Source of the DNA: Teichococcus deserti | GTDB lineage: Bacteria; Pseudomonadota; Alphaproteobacteria; Acetobacterales; Acetobacteraceae | Reading direction: 5' to 3' | DNA length: 57,321 nt | NCBI RefSeq assembly: GCF_001982615.1 | Contig: NZ_MLCO01000153.1 | Coordinates: 1 to 57,321 of the forward strand | Shown: positions 40,756 to 50,084 of the stretch, one piece after another | How the letters are laid out: every line of letters begins with the position of its first letter | Numbering within the stretch: the stretch's first letter is position 1 | Position numbers and translations under genes: made by a program | Notes under the pieces: model-generated | Told to the model about the DNA's origin: nothing | The model's database searches: none | Seen by the model: the letters and a program-made list of their open reading frames with translations, nothing else

Positions 40756-42224
40756 GGTGTTTCCTCGGCTGGCGCGCCGCGTCGCAGCGCGGCGGCTTGT
40801 TCTGCGGCGGCATGGAAACACATTGCCGAAGATCGGTCAAAACGGAATTTTTGTTCCAAATGCCGGAATCCGGCGAGCCGCGCCGCGGCGGCCTCGATCC
40901 GTCCCGGCGCTGCATTGGTCACCCCGAGCAGCAGCCCCCGCCGCGGCGCCCCGGCATACCAGGCGGAGAGCGGCACCACCCCGCCGCCGGCCTCCCGCGC
41001 CAGGGCGACGTCGTCGGCCGCCTCCGGCAGCGGCAGCAGCAGCGACAACCCGGCCTCCACCCCGCCCAGCGCCTGCCGCAGCGCCTGGCGCCGCGCGGCA
41101 TAGAGCCGCTTCATCCGCCGCAAGTGGCGCAGCGCATGGCCGTCGCGCAGCAGCGCGGCGACGGCCAGCTGCGGCGCGGCCCCGGGCGCCGGCGCCAGGC
41201 ACAGCGCGGCCTCGGCGAAACGCGGCACCAGCGCCGGCGGCACGACCAGGAAGCCCAGCCGCAGCGCCGGGCTGAGTGTCTTGCTGAAGCTGCCGGCATG
41301 GATCACCCGCCCCGCCCGGTCGAGCGCGGCCAGCGCCGGCGCCGCCCGCCCGGCCAGTTGCAGCTCGCCAAGATAGTCGTCCTCGATGATCCAGGCGCCC
41401 TGCCCCGCCGCCCAGTCCAATAGCGCGCGGCGCCGGGCCAGCGACAGGGTGACGCCCAGCGGCGCCTGCTGCCCCGGCGTCACCAGCGCCAGGGCCGCAT
41501 CGGGCGCGCGGGCAAGGCCGGCCTCGACCTGCAGCCCCTCGGCATCCACCGGCACCGGCACGGCTTGGAGCCCGGCCAGGCGCAGCCCGGCGCGGGCGAG
41601 GGGATAGCCGGGCTCCTCCATCCAGGCCTTCTGTCCGGCCAGCCCTAGCGCCTGCAGCGCCAGGCCCAGCCCGCCCGCATAGCCGGCGGTGACGAAGACC
41701 TGCGCCGGGCTGCAGGCGATGGCGCGGGCCAGCGCGAGGTAGGAAGAGATCTCCTGCCGCAGGGCGAGCTCGCCGCGCGGGTCGGGATAGCTGACCGGCG
41801 CCGCGGCCGCGGTCCGGGCGGCGCGCGCCAACACCCGCGACCACAGCTTGAACGGGAAAGCATCCTGCGCCGGGACGCCCATCTGGAAGGGGGCCGGCGG
41901 GCCGCCGATCTCGACCGGGAAGCCGGGCAGCGGCGGCGGCTCGGGCGGCGCGGCCGGGGTCACGCTGGCGGCGGGCTGGTCGGTGACATGGGTGCCGGCC
42001 GGGCCCGAGGCCACCAGCAGCTGGCTGTCGGCCAGCCGCTCATAGGCCACGCGGACGGTGCCGCGGGCGACGCCCAGCTGCGCCGCCAGGTCGCGCCAGG
42101 AGGGCATGCGGGCACCGGGCCGCAGCCGCCCCTCGGCGATGGCGGCGGCGATGCCCAGGCGGATCTGCTCGGCCAGGGGCTGCCGGGCGGCACGGTCGAG
42201 GGTCAGCGCGAGCTCTTCGGTCAT
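40743..42224 (-). CDS. MocR/PdxR-type regulator (GntR DNA-binding domain fused to an aminotransferase-like domain)
   Basis: 493 residues, normal for MocR proteins. The N-terminal GntR winged helix ([31 protein letters not shown]) is joined by a Pro-rich linker (about residues 80-110) to a fold-type I aminotransferase-like domain with the YPDPRG and [10 protein letters not shown] motifs; the PLP lysine is in [16 protein letters not shown]. Such proteins bind PLP and regulate vitamin B6 or amino-acid genes. It is divergent from the AhpD-like gene, a probable target, and overlaps the transketolase start by 13 bases. The C-terminal about 30 residues after the usual domain end are extra. Confidence 0.9.
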   Translation of the reverse strand: MTEELALTLDRAARQPLAEQIRLGIAAAIAEGRLRPGARMPSWRDLAAQLGVARGTVRVAYERLADSQLLVASGPAGTHVTDQPAASVTPAAPPEPPPLPGFPVEIGGPPAPFQMGVPAQDAFPFKLWSRVLARAARTAAAAPVSYPDPRGELALRQEISSYLALARAIACSPAQVFVTAGYAGGLGLALQALGLAGQKAWMEEPGYPLARAGLRLAGLQAVPVPVDAEGLQVEAGLARAPDAALALVTPGQQAPLGVTLSLARRRALLDWAAGQGAWIIEDDYLGELQLAGRAAPALAALDRAGRVIHAGSFSKTLSPALRLGFLVVPPALVPRFAEAALCLAPAPGAAPQLAVAALLRDGHALRHLRRMKRLYAARRQALRQALGGVEAGLSLLLPLPEAADDVALAREAGGGVVPLSAWYAGAPRRGLLLGVTNAAPGRIEAAAARLAGFRHLEQKFRFDRSSAMCFHAAAEQAAALRRGAPAEETPCPT

Positions 42225-42246
42225 GCCCGCGATGGTACAGTCTTTT

Positions 42247-42264
42247 CAGCCGTTCTTGGGGCTG
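42247..42264. promoter_or_regulatory. Inverted repeat between mocR-type and ahpD-like genes
   Basis: CAGCC (42247-42251) and GGCTG (42260-42264) flank eight bases in the 99-base divergent gap; ACAG/CTGT (42237-42240/42262-42265) is also present. GGTACAGT at 42233-42240 resembles the ACTGTACC form often seen at MocR promoters. Low certainty. Confidence 0.3.
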
Positions 42265-42323
42265 TCGCCTGCGCCATCCGCGGCGCATTTCCCGCGCCGA
42301 CACAGCCGATGGTGGAGAGAAAA

Positions 42324-42773
42324 ATGGAACGGATGGATTATGCGGCGGCAGCGCCGGCGGGGGTGAAGGCGCTGGGTGCCGTTTATGGCTATGTCCAGCA
42401 ATGCGGCTTGCCGGCGCAGCTGGTCGAGCTGGTCTATCTGCGCATCTCGCTGCTGAACGGCTGCGCCTATTGCATCGACAAGCATTCGCGCGACCTGCTG
42501 CAGCGCGGGCTGGCGCCGGCGGCCCTGGCCATGGTCCCGGCCTGGCGCGAAGCCGGCACCTTGCTGGATGCGCGGGAAAAGGCGGCGCTAGCCTGGGCCG
42601 AGACGGTCACCCTGGTCGGCCAGACCCAGGTGCCCGAGGCCGACTATGCCGCGGCGGCCTCGGTGTTCTCAGACAAGGAGCTGGCCGACCTGACCATCGC
42701 CATCGGGCTGATGAACGCCTTCAACCGGCTGGCCATCAGCTTCCGCAAGACGCCGGATTCCGCGCGCGGCTAG
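42324..42773 (+). CDS. Carboxymuconolactone decarboxylase / AhpD-like protein
   Basis: 149 residues. The redox CxxC with following histidine is in NGCAYCIDKHSRDL (about residues 48-61), the alkylhydroperoxidase AhpD core motif (E..xCxxCxxxH). A preceding LVELVYLRISLLN helix is also typical. Such proteins act as thiol peroxidase partners or detoxify peroxides. The ATG at 42324 follows GGAGAGA; an earlier ATG at 42309 overlaps that site. Divergent from the MocR gene, which probably controls it. The stop is shared with glgP in a CTAG. Confidence 0.88.
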   Translation: MERMDYAAAAPAGVKALGAVYGYVQQCGLPAQLVELVYLRISLLNGCAYCIDKHSRDLLQRGLAPAALAMVPAWREAGTLLDAREKAALAWAETVTLVGQTQVPEADYAAAASVFSDKELADLTIAIGLMNAFNRLAISFRKTPDSARG

Positions 42774-45241
42774 CGGACCGGCAGCTTCCAGATCTCCTCG
42801 GCATAGTCGCGGATGGTGCGGTCGGAGGAGAACCAGGCGACATTGGCGGTGTTCAGCACGGCGCTGCGCCACCAGTCGTCGGGCTGGCGCCAGCGCTCGG
42901 CGACCTGGCGCTGGCTGCGCTGGTAGCTGTCGAAATCGGCGGTGACCAGGAAGCTGTCATGCGCCAGCAGCCCCTCCACCAGCCCGCGATAGCGGTCGGG
43001 CTCTTCCGGCGAGAAGACGCCGCCCATCAGCGAATCCAGCACGCCCTGCAGCTCCGGCGACGCCGCGACGGCAGCCCGCGCGTCGAAGCCGTCGCGGCGC
43101 ATCGCGCCCGCCGCATCGGCCTTGAGGCCAAAGATAAAAATATTGTCGAGGCCGACGCGCTCGCTGATCTCGACATTGGCGCCGTCCAGCGTGCCGATGG
43201 TCAGCGCGCCGTTCAGCGCGAACTTCATGTTGCCGGTGCCCGAGGCCTCGAGGCCGGCGGTCGAGATCTGCTCCGACAGGTCGGCCGCCGGGATGATGCT
43301 CTCGGCCAGCGTCACGTTGTAGTTGGGCAGGAAGGCGACCTTCAGCAGCCCGTGCAGCGTCGGGTCGTTGTTGACCACGCGGGCGACGTCATTGGCCAGG
43401 CGGATGATCAGCTTGGCCTGGTGGTAGCTCGGCGCCGCCTTGCCGGCGAAGATTTTTACACGTGGCGTCCAGCGCGACATCGGCTGCGCCCGCATCGCGT
43501 TGTAGAGCGCGATGGTCTGCAGGATGTTCAGCAGCTGGCGCTTGTATTCGTGGATGCGCTTGATCTGCACGTCGAACAGCGCCTGCGGATCGACGGCGAC
43601 GCCGATGCGGGCGCGCACCACCTCGGCCAGGCGGCGCTTGGCGGCCAGGCGCTGCGCCTCGAAGGCCTCGCGGAAGGCCGCGTCATGGGCCAGCGGCGCC
43701 AACTCGGCCAGATGCTCGGGGTCGTCCAGGAAGCGCGGGCCGATGCTGTCGGTGATCAGCTTCGTCAGGCCGGGATTGGCGCGCTGCAGCCAGCGGCGGA
43801 AGGTGATGCCGTTGGTCTTGTTGGTGATGCGGCCCGGGCAGGCGCGGTCGAGCTCGGCGAAGACGGTGGTCTTCATCAGCCCGGTGTGCAGCGCGCTGAC
43901 GCCGTTGACCTTGTGCGAGCCGACGAAGGCCAAGTGCCCCATGCGGACGCGGCGCCCGGCATGCTCGTTGATGATCGAGATGGCTTCCAGCATGCCGTCA
44001 TTGGCGCCGGCCTGGCGCGCCGCCTCCAGGTGCTGCGCGTTGATCAGGTAGATGATCTGCATGTTGCGCGGCAGCAGCCGCTCCATCAGCGCGACCGGCC
44101 AGCTTTCCAGCGCCTCCGGCATCAGCGTGTGGTTGGTGTAGGAGAAGGTGGCGATGCCGATGCGCCAGGCCTCGTCCCATTCCAGCCCGTGCACGTCGAT
44201 CAGCAGCCGCATCAGCTCGGCCACGCCGATCGCCGGATGCGTGTCGTTCAGCTGGACGGCGTTCTTCTCGGCGAGCGTCGTCACCTCGCCATGCAGCCGC
44301 TTGTGCCGCCGGATCATGTCCTGCAGCGAGGCCGAGGCGAAGAAATACTCCTGCCGCAGCCGCAGCTCCTGCCCGGCCGGGCTTTCATCGCCGGGATAGA
44401 GCACGCGGGAGATGGCCTCGGCCCGCACCCGGTTCAGCTGGGCGCCGATATGGTCGCCGCTGTTGAAGGCGTCGAGCTGCAGCGGGTCGGTGGCGCGGGC
44501 CGACCACAGCCGCAGCGTGTTGACCCACTTGCCGCCCCAGCCGACCACGGGGGTGTCATAGGCGATGGCGCGCACCACCTCGCCCGGGTGCCAGGCGACG
44601 CCGCCCTCGGCGCGCGGCGCGACATGGCCGCCGAAGCCGACGTCGCAGACGATGTTGGCGCGCTCGAATTCCCAGGGGTTGCCCAGGCTCAGCCAGTCCT
44701 CCGGCACCTCGCGCTGGCGGCCGTCCTGGATCAGCTGGCGGAACAGCCCGTGCTCGTAGCGGATGCCATAGCCGAAGGCCGGGATCGACAGGCTGGCCAT
44801 GCTGTCCATGAAGCAGGCGGCCAGACGCCCGAGGCCGCCATTGCCCAGCGCCGCATCCGGCTCCTGCGCATAGATCTCTTCCAGCTCGACGCCGAGGCCG
44901 GAGAGGGCCTCGCGCATCGTCTCGGTCAGGCCGAGATTGCCCAAGGCGTCGGAGAGCAGCCGGCCGATCAGGAATTCCATCGACAGGTAGCAGACCTGGC
45001 GGTGGTGCTCGGCGGCGGACAGGTCGTTGGCAGCGCGCCAGCGGTCCATGATGCGGTCGCGCACCGCCAGCGTCGCCGCCAGGAACCAGTCGCGCGGGCT
45101 GGCGCGCTCGTCGCGGCCGCCGACCTGGTAGATCAGCTTGTCCAGGATCGCCGCCCGCAGCGCCGCGACCTCCGGCGAGGCGGGCGCGGCCCCGTCATCG
45201 GGCATGGGCAGGCGGTCCCGGGTCAGGCTGTCGTCGGTCAT
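42770..45241 (-). CDS. glgP: Glycogen/alpha-glucan phosphorylase
   Basis: 823 residues, standard for bacterial GlgP. CYLSMEFLIGRLLSDALGNLG near residue 80, EPDAALGNGGLGRLAACFMDS (active-site/PLP-contact region), VQLNDTHPAI, KVNGVSALHT, and the PLP lysine in EASGTGNMKFALNGALTIGTLDG in the C-terminal third. It removes glucose-1-phosphate units from glycogen. The ATG at 45241 has AAGGGA upstream. It lies 46 bases after glgA as the last gene of a C-A-P operon. Confidence 0.96.
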   Translation of the reverse strand: MTDDSLTRDRLPMPDDGAAPASPEVAALRAAILDKLIYQVGGRDERASPRDWFLAATLAVRDRIMDRWRAANDLSAAEHHRQVCYLSMEFLIGRLLSDALGNLGLTETMREALSGLGVELEEIYAQEPDAALGNGGLGRLAACFMDSMASLSIPAFGYGIRYEHGLFRQLIQDGRQREVPEDWLSLGNPWEFERANIVCDVGFGGHVAPRAEGGVAWHPGEVVRAIAYDTPVVGWGGKWVNTLRLWSARATDPLQLDAFNSGDHIGAQLNRVRAEAISRVLYPGDESPAGQELRLRQEYFFASASLQDMIRRHKRLHGEVTTLAEKNAVQLNDTHPAIGVAELMRLLIDVHGLEWDEAWRIGIATFSYTNHTLMPEALESWPVALMERLLPRNMQIIYLINAQHLEAARQAGANDGMLEAISIINEHAGRRVRMGHLAFVGSHKVNGVSALHTGLMKTTVFAELDRACPGRITNKTNGITFRRWLQRANPGLTKLITDSIGPRFLDDPEHLAELAPLAHDAAFREAFEAQRLAAKRRLAEVVRARIGVAVDPQALFDVQIKRIHEYKRQLLNILQTIALYNAMRAQPMSRWTPRVKIFAGKAAPSYHQAKLIIRLANDVARVVNNDPTLHGLLKVAFLPNYNVTLAESIIPAADLSEQISTAGLEASGTGNMKFALNGALTIGTLDGANVEISERVGLDNIFIFGLKADAAGAMRRDGFDARAAVAASPELQGVLDSLMGGVFSPEEPDRYRGLVEGLLAHDSFLVTADFDSYQRSQRQVAERWRQPDDWWRSAVLNTANVAWFSSDRTIRDYAEEIWKLPVR

Positions 45242-45287
45242 GCGGCGAGGTCCCTTCTGCGGTGGCGGGCAGGCGCCCCGCCGGCGG

Positions 45288-46724
45288 TCAGGCGACCGCG
45301 CGGTAGAGCGCCGCGTAGTGACGGGCGGGGCGGCGCCAGCTGACATCGGCGGCCATGCCGTTGCGCTGCAGCTGCTGCCAGCCAGGGCGATCCTGCCACA
45401 AGGCGGCCAGCCGCCCCAGCGCGGCCTCGAGCGGGGCGCGGGCCGCGGCGGCGAACTGCACCCCCGTGCCGACCCCGGCGGCCAGCGCCATCTCATTGGC
45501 ATCGATGACGGTATCCGCCAGGCCGCCGACGCGCGCGACCACCGGAAGCGCGCCGTAACGCAGAGCGCAAAGCTGCGTGAGGCCGCAGGGCTCGAAGCGC
45601 GAGGGCACCAGCAGCGCGTCGCTGCCGCCCTGCACCAGATGCGCCAGCGCCTCGTCATAGCCGCGATGCAGCCCGACCTGGCCGGGATGTGCCGCCGCCG
45701 CCGCGGCAAAGCCCTCTTCCAGGGCAGGGTCGCCGCTGCCGAGCACGGCCAGCTGCATGCCATGGCCGAGCAGCGCCGGCAGCGCCTCCAGCACGGCATC
45801 CATGCCCTTCTGCCAGGACAGCCGGCTGACGATGCCCAGCAGCGGCGCCACCGGCCGCTCGGCCAGGCCCATGCGGCGGCGCAGCGCAGCCCGGCTGGCC
45901 TCGCGCGCCGAGAGGGTGTCGGACGAATATGGGCCGGGCAGCGCCGCATCGGCCTCCGGGTTCCAGACCGCGGTGTCGATGCCGTTCAGGATGCCGGACA
46001 GGTCGGCGGCGCGCGACCGCAGCAGCCCGCCCAGGCCCATGCCGCCCTCCTCGGTGCGGATCTCCGCGGCATAGGAGGGCGAGACGGTGGTGATGCGGTC
46101 GGCGAAATGCAGCCCGGCCTTCAGGAAGCCGATGCCGCCGTAGTACTCGACGCCGTCCATCGCCCAGGCCTGCGGCGGCAGGCGCAGGGCGGCGAGCAGC
46201 TCGGGCGCGCACTGCCCCTGGAAGGCCAGGTTGTGCACGGTCATCACCGTGCCCGGGCGACTGGCCTCGGCATAATGCAGATAGGCGGGCGCCAGCCCGG
46301 CCTGCCAGTCATGCGCATGCACGACATCGGCGCGGAAGCCGGACAGGCGCCCGAGGCCGAGCTCGGCGGCCACCCAGCCCAGGCCCGCGAAGCGCTGCGG
46401 ATTGTCGCGGAAGTCGCCCTCCGGCCCGGCATAGGGACTGCCGGGACGGGCATAGAGATGCGGCGCGTCGATGACGAAAAGGTCCAGCCCGGCGGCGCGG
46501 GCGGCCAGCAGCCGGCCCGGCCCGCCGAACAGGTCGTCCCAGTGCAGCACCGGCTCGGCCTGCTCCAGCCGCTGCATCACCGCCGGATAGCCCGGCAGCA
46601 GGGAATGGACGGCAATCCCCTCGGCGGCCAGCGCCCCGGGCAGGGCGCCGGCCACATCGGCCAGCCCCCCGGTCTTGATCAGCGGATAGAGCTCGGAAGC
46701 GACCGAGAGGACAGTGAACGTCAT
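45288..46724 (-). CDS. glgA: Glycogen synthase (ADP-glucose type)
   Basis: 478 residues, as in E. coli GlgA. The ADP-glucose-binding KTGGL is at 17-21 ([15 protein letters not shown]), [11 protein letters not shown] in the N-terminal domain, [13 protein letters not shown] opening the C-terminal domain, and [18 protein letters not shown] with the conserved EPCGL catalytic loop. It extends alpha-1,4-glucan chains from ADP-glucose. Gap of 13 bases after glgC; its own ribosome site is weak, so translation may depend on glgC. Confidence 0.96.
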   Translation of the reverse strand: MTFTVLSVASELYPLIKTGGLADVAGALPGALAAEGIAVHSLLPGYPAVMQRLEQAEPVLHWDDLFGGPGRLLAARAAGLDLFVIDAPHLYARPGSPYAGPEGDFRDNPQRFAGLGWVAAELGLGRLSGFRADVVHAHDWQAGLAPAYLHYAEASRPGTVMTVHNLAFQGQCAPELLAALRLPPQAWAMDGVEYYGGIGFLKAGLHFADRITTVSPSYAAEIRTEEGGMGLGGLLRSRAADLSGILNGIDTAVWNPEADAALPGPYSSDTLSAREASRAALRRRMGLAERPVAPLLGIVSRLSWQKGMDAVLEALPALLGHGMQLAVLGSGDPALEEGFAAAAAAHPGQVGLHRGYDEALAHLVQGGSDALLVPSRFEPCGLTQLCALRYGALPVVARVGGLADTVIDANEMALAAGVGTGVQFAAAARAPLEAALGRLAALWQDRPGWQQLQRNGMAADVSWRRPARHYAALYRAVA

Positions 46725-46737
46725 GGGCAGGCAGCAC

Positions 46738-48003
46738 TCACGCGGTAAGGGCGTCGACCATCGGCTGGGTGATCAGGGTAACGCCACCGGCGGTGCGGCG
46801 GAAGCGGCGGGCATCGGCCTCCGCGTCCTCGCCGACCACCAGGCCTTCCGGCAGGCGCACGCCGCTATCGACCACGGCCCGGGTCAGCCGGGTGTGCCGG
46901 TTCACGGTGACGCCGGGCAGCAGCACGCTGCTGTTCAGGTCGCAATAGGAATGCACCCGCACATTGGTCGACAGCACCGAGCGCTCGACATGCGAGCCGG
47001 AGACGATGCAGCCACCGGAGACCAGCGAATCCACCGCCATGCCGCGCCGCGCCTCGTCGTTGAAGACGAACTTGGCCGGCGGCGACAGCTCGCTATGGGT
47101 CCAGATCGGCCAGTCGCGGTCGTAGAGGTCGAGCGGAGGGACGACGTCGCACAGGTCGATATTCGCCTGCCAATAGGCGTCCACCGTGCCCACGTCGCGC
47201 CAATAGGACGACGCCTCCTCGCCGGTGGTGACGCAGCTGTCGGTGAAGCGATGCGCCTGGGCGCGGCCGTTCCTGACGATATGGGGGACCAGGTCGGAGC
47301 CGAAATCGTGGCTGGATTGCGGGTCGGCGGCGTCGCGCCGCAGCTGCTCGGCCAGGAAGCTGGTGGAGAAGACGTAGATGCCCATGCTGGCCAGCGCCAT
47401 CTCGGGCTTGTCGGGCATGCCCGGCGGGTCGGCCGGCTTCTCCAGGAAGGAGACGATGCGGTCCTCCTGGTCGACCTGCATGACGCCGAAGGCCATGGCC
47501 TCGGCCCGCGGCACCTCGATGCAGCCGACGGTGACATCGGCGCCCGAGGCCTCGTGCTGCTGCAGCATGACCTCGTAGTCCATCTTGTAGACATGGTCGC
47601 CGGCCAGCACGATCATGTAGCGCACGCCATAGGCCTCGATGATGTCGAGGTTCTGGTAGACGGCATCCGCCGTGCCGGAATACCAGCCGCTGCCCTCGAC
47701 CCGCTGGCTGGCGGGCAGGATATCGAAGCTCTCGTTCCGCTCGGCCCGCATGAAGTTCCAGCCGCGCTGCAGGTGGCGGATCAGGCTGTGCGCCTTGTAC
47801 TGGGTGGCGACGCCGATGCGGCGGATGCCCGAATTCAGGGCGTTGGACAGCGCGAAGTCGATGATGCGGGACTTGGCGCCGAAGAAGACGGCGGGCTTCA
47901 CCCGGCGCTCGGTCAGCTCCATCAGGCGGGTGCCGCGGCCCCCGGCCAGGACATAGGCCATGGCGTGGCGCGCCAGGGGCGCGGGCGTCTGCGGCTTCAG
48001 CAT
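46738..48003 (-). CDS. glgC: Glucose-1-phosphate adenylyltransferase
   Basis: 421 residues. [16 protein letters not shown] holds the nucleotide-binding GGRGTRL (21-27). Also [44 protein letters not shown] (metal Asp), and the left-handed beta-helix C-terminus ([24 protein letters not shown]). It makes ADP-glucose, the committed step of glycogen synthesis. I chose the ATG at 48003, which gives the usual N-terminus; the ribosome site is weak. First gene of glgC-glgA-glgP. No branching (glgB) or debranching (glgX) gene is in the window. Confidence 0.95.
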   Translation of the reverse strand: MLKPQTPAPLARHAMAYVLAGGRGTRLMELTERRVKPAVFFGAKSRIIDFALSNALNSGIRRIGVATQYKAHSLIRHLQRGWNFMRAERNESFDILPASQRVEGSGWYSGTADAVYQNLDIIEAYGVRYMIVLAGDHVYKMDYEVMLQQHEASGADVTVGCIEVPRAEAMAFGVMQVDQEDRIVSFLEKPADPPGMPDKPEMALASMGIYVFSTSFLAEQLRRDAADPQSSHDFGSDLVPHIVRNGRAQAHRFTDSCVTTGEEASSYWRDVGTVDAYWQANIDLCDVVPPLDLYDRDWPIWTHSELSPPAKFVFNDEARRGMAVDSLVSGGCIVSGSHVERSVLSTNVRVHSYCDLNSSVLLPGVTVNRHTRLTRAVVDSGVRLPEGLVVGEDAEADARRFRRTAGGVTLITQPMVDALTA

Positions 48004-48166
48004 GCGCTGGCGACTTCGGTGTTCATTGGCAGCTGGCTCCCCCGATCCCCTCATGGCCATGGCACGGCACCAGGTCAGGATAGGCCGATGCCGATGCCCG
48101 GCGACAGGCAGACGATGCAAGGGGGGCGAAAGTTTCAGCCACGCTGTCGCTTTTCATGCTTTCACC
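48004..48166. other. Upstream region of the glycogen operon
   Basis: This non-coding stretch before glgC must carry the operon promoter. I see no confident -35/-10 pair. A GGGGGG run (48121-48126) and a CCCCCC run (48165-48170) flank an AT-richer segment (TTTCAG...TTTTCATGCTTTC), which could fold or hold a control site. Confidence 0.3.
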
Positions 48167-48199
48167 CCCCGGCGTGACATCGCGGCGTCACGCCCGGGG
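48167..48199 (-). terminator. Hairpin after the MFS gene
   Basis: CCCCGGCGTGAC (48167-48178) pairs with GTCACGCC-C-GGGG (48187-48199, one bulged C) around an eight-base loop. It starts 15 bases after the MFS stop on the minus strand. No T-run follows, so termination strength is uncertain. Confidence 0.55.
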
Positions 48200-48214
48200 A
48201 CCATCGTGGCTGGT

Positions 48215-49516
48215 TCAGGCCTGCGCCGTCACCGGTTCCATGACCGCCTTCGGGGCCGGCCGCTGCAGCGACAGCACCATCAGCGCGGCGACCAGGCAGA
48301 AACCGCCGGCGACGAACAGGGCGGGCAGATAGGTGTCGAAGGCGCTGCGGGCGCCGCCGGCGGCGAAGGCGGCGGTGGCGGCGCCCAGCTGGTGCCCGGC
48401 GAAGACCCAGCCGAAGACCAGCCCGGCGCGCTCGGCGCCGAAGCGCTCGGCGACCAGGCGCACCGTGGGCGGCACGGTCGCGATCCAGTCCAGCCCGTAG
48501 AAGACGGCGAAGAGGCTGAGCGCCACCAGGTTGAACTCGGTGAAGGGCAGGTAGAGCAGCGACAGCCCGCGCAGCCCGTAGAACCAGAAGAGCAGCCAGC
48601 GATTGTCGTAGCGGTCGGCAAGCCAGCCCGAGGCCACGGTGCCGACCAGGTCGAACAGCCCGATCACCGCCAGCATGCCCGCCGCCCCCACCGGCGCCAC
48701 GCCGAAATCGCCGCAGAGCGAGACCCAATGGGTCTGGATCAGCCCGTTGGTGCTGAGGCCACAGATGAAGAAGGTGCCGAACAGCACCCAGAAGGCGCGG
48801 CTGCGCGAGGCCTCCTGCAGCGCCAGCAGCGGCGAGGCCAGCAGGTCGAGCAGCCCGCCCTTCGGCTTCCCCGGCGGCACGACCTCCGCCCCGCCCAGCG
48901 GCGGCAGGCCGAGCTCGGCGGGGTGGTCGCGCATCAGCAGGGTGACCAGAGCGAGGGCCAGCAGCAGCATGGCGACGACGAAGGCCAGCGCGGCGCGCCA
49001 GCCGATCGCCTCAGTCAGCGCCGCCAGCAGCGGCAGGAAGACCAGCTGGCCGGTGGCGTTGCTGGCCGTCATCAACCCGACCACCAGGCCACGGCGCTGC
49101 ACGAACCAGCGGGTGGCCACCGTCGCGCCCAGGACCAGCGCGGTCATGCCGGTGCCGAGCCCGACCACCCCGCCCCAGAGCAGCAGCAGCTGCCAGTGCT
49201 CGGTCATCAGGGCGGAGGCCGCCAGCCCGCCGCCGATCATCAGCAGCGCCACGGTGACCACCCGGCGCAGGCCGAAATGGTTCATGAAGGCGGCGGCGAA
49301 AGGCCCCATCAGCCCGAACAGCACCAGCCGCAGCGCCATGGCGGAGGAGACCTCGGCATTGCTCCAGCCGAACTCGGCCTGCAGCGGCGCCAGCAGCACG
49401 CCGGCCGATCCCATGGCGCCGGCCGTGGCCAGCATGGTGACGAAGGTCGCCGCCACCACCGCCCAGCCGTAATAGATCTTCCGTTCGGTCAACCAGCGGG
49501 CCAGGGCTGCCTGCAT
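48215..49516 (-). CDS. Major facilitator superfamily transporter
   Basis: 433 residues, 12 predicted helices. IYYGWAVVAATFVTMLATAGAMGSAGVLLAPLQAEFGWS is the start typical of the monocarboxylate/oxalate-formate-like MFS branch, and the RWFVQRRGLVVGLMTASNATGQLVFLPL segment matches loop/helix 4-5 of that group. A charged loop follows helix 6 and GWLADRYDNRW is the second-half A-motif. Probable organic-acid or drug transporter. I chose the ATG at 49516 (GGGGGTGA upstream); ATG codons at 49531 and 49552 are less likely because a regulator palindrome lies between them. Follows marR by 54 bases. Confidence 0.88.
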   Translation of the reverse strand: MQAALARWLTERKIYYGWAVVAATFVTMLATAGAMGSAGVLLAPLQAEFGWSNAEVSSAMALRLVLFGLMGPFAAAFMNHFGLRRVVTVALLMIGGGLAASALMTEHWQLLLLWGGVVGLGTGMTALVLGATVATRWFVQRRGLVVGLMTASNATGQLVFLPLLAALTEAIGWRAALAFVVAMLLLALALVTLLMRDHPAELGLPPLGGAEVVPPGKPKGGLLDLLASPLLALQEASRSRAFWVLFGTFFICGLSTNGLIQTHWVSLCGDFGVAPVGAAGMLAVIGLFDLVGTVASGWLADRYDNRWLLFWFYGLRGLSLLYLPFTEFNLVALSLFAVFYGLDWIATVPPTVRLVAERFGAERAGLVFGWVFAGHQLGAATAAFAAGGARSAFDTYLPALFVAGGFCLVAALMVLSLQRPAPKAVMEPVTAQA

Positions 49517-49534
49517 CGTCGTCACCCCCATAAA

Positions 49535-49550
49535 GCGGGCATATGCCCGC
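49535..49550. promoter_or_regulatory. MarR operator, MFS-promoter copy
   Basis: GCGGGCATATGCCCGC is a perfect 16-base palindrome between the marR and MFS genes, 18 bases before the MFS start. A near-identical sequence (14 of 16) lies just upstream of marR at 49994-50009. Confidence 0.7.
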
Positions 49551-49570
49551 ATTTTGTCGCAAAAACCCGG

Positions 49571-49990
49571 TCAGAAATCCTCGGCCAGGCGGGACAGGGC
49601 GGCCAGGCCCTCGGCGCCCAGGCGCGTCTCGATCTCGGCCTGGGCGGCATCCCAGAGCGGCGCCGCCTTTTCCAGCAACGCCTCCCCCGCCGGGGACAGC
49701 GCCAGCGGCGCCTCGCGCTGATCGGCGCCGGCGCGGCCCTCGACGAGCCCCAGCTTCTCCAGCACCCGTGCGTTGCGGCCGATGGTGGAGCGGTCGAGAT
49801 CGGCCAGCCTGCCGAGCTCGGTCAGCGACACCGGCCCGTGCCGGCGGATCCGCCGCAGCAGGCTGAGCTGGCCGATATTGACGCCGACCGGAGCCAGCGC
49901 CGCGTCGTAGATGGCGCTGATCTTCCGCGCGGCACCGCGCAGGGTGATGCAGTAACAGGCGGAACTGGCGGGAGCAGGAGCGGCCGGCAT
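49571..49990 (-). CDS. MarR-family transcriptional regulator
   Basis: 139 residues, usual size. The winged helix is GPVSLTELGRLADLDRSTIGRNARVLEKLGLVEGRAGADQREAPLALS, with the MarR-typical D-R-S-T-x-x-R-N recognition helix and wing. N- and C-terminal helices form the dimer. The ATG at 49990 is chosen; an operator-like palindrome sits 4 to 19 bases upstream in place of a ribosome site, so repression probably blocks transcription or translation of its own gene. Controls the MFS gene downstream by inference from the shared palindrome. Confidence 0.9.
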   Translation of the reverse strand: MPAAPAPASSACYCITLRGAARKISAIYDAALAPVGVNIGQLSLLRRIRRHGPVSLTELGRLADLDRSTIGRNARVLEKLGLVEGRAGADQREAPLALSPAGEALLEKAAPLWDAAQAEIETRLGAEGLAALSRLAEDF

Positions 49991-49993
49991 GAC

Positions 49994-50009
49994 GCGGGTA
50001 TATGCCCGG
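49994..50009. promoter_or_regulatory. MarR operator, autoregulatory copy
   Basis: GCGGGTATATGCCCGG differs from the perfect palindrome at 49535-49550 by two bases. It lies immediately upstream of the marR start codon. Confidence 0.65.
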
Positions 50010-50084
50010 ACCCGGTCATCGCGCAAGCGGACTGGAAGAAAAGTGTGCGGCGGCCTGGCGGTGGCGGTGCCATAACCCGCAGCG

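Noticed and set aside
42401-45343. A 980-codon open frame on the plus strand opposite glgP
   Set aside because: Its translation is low-complexity (Arg, Gly, Ala, His, Gln-rich) with no domain, while glgP on the other strand has every family motif. GC-rich DNA leaves antisense frames open.
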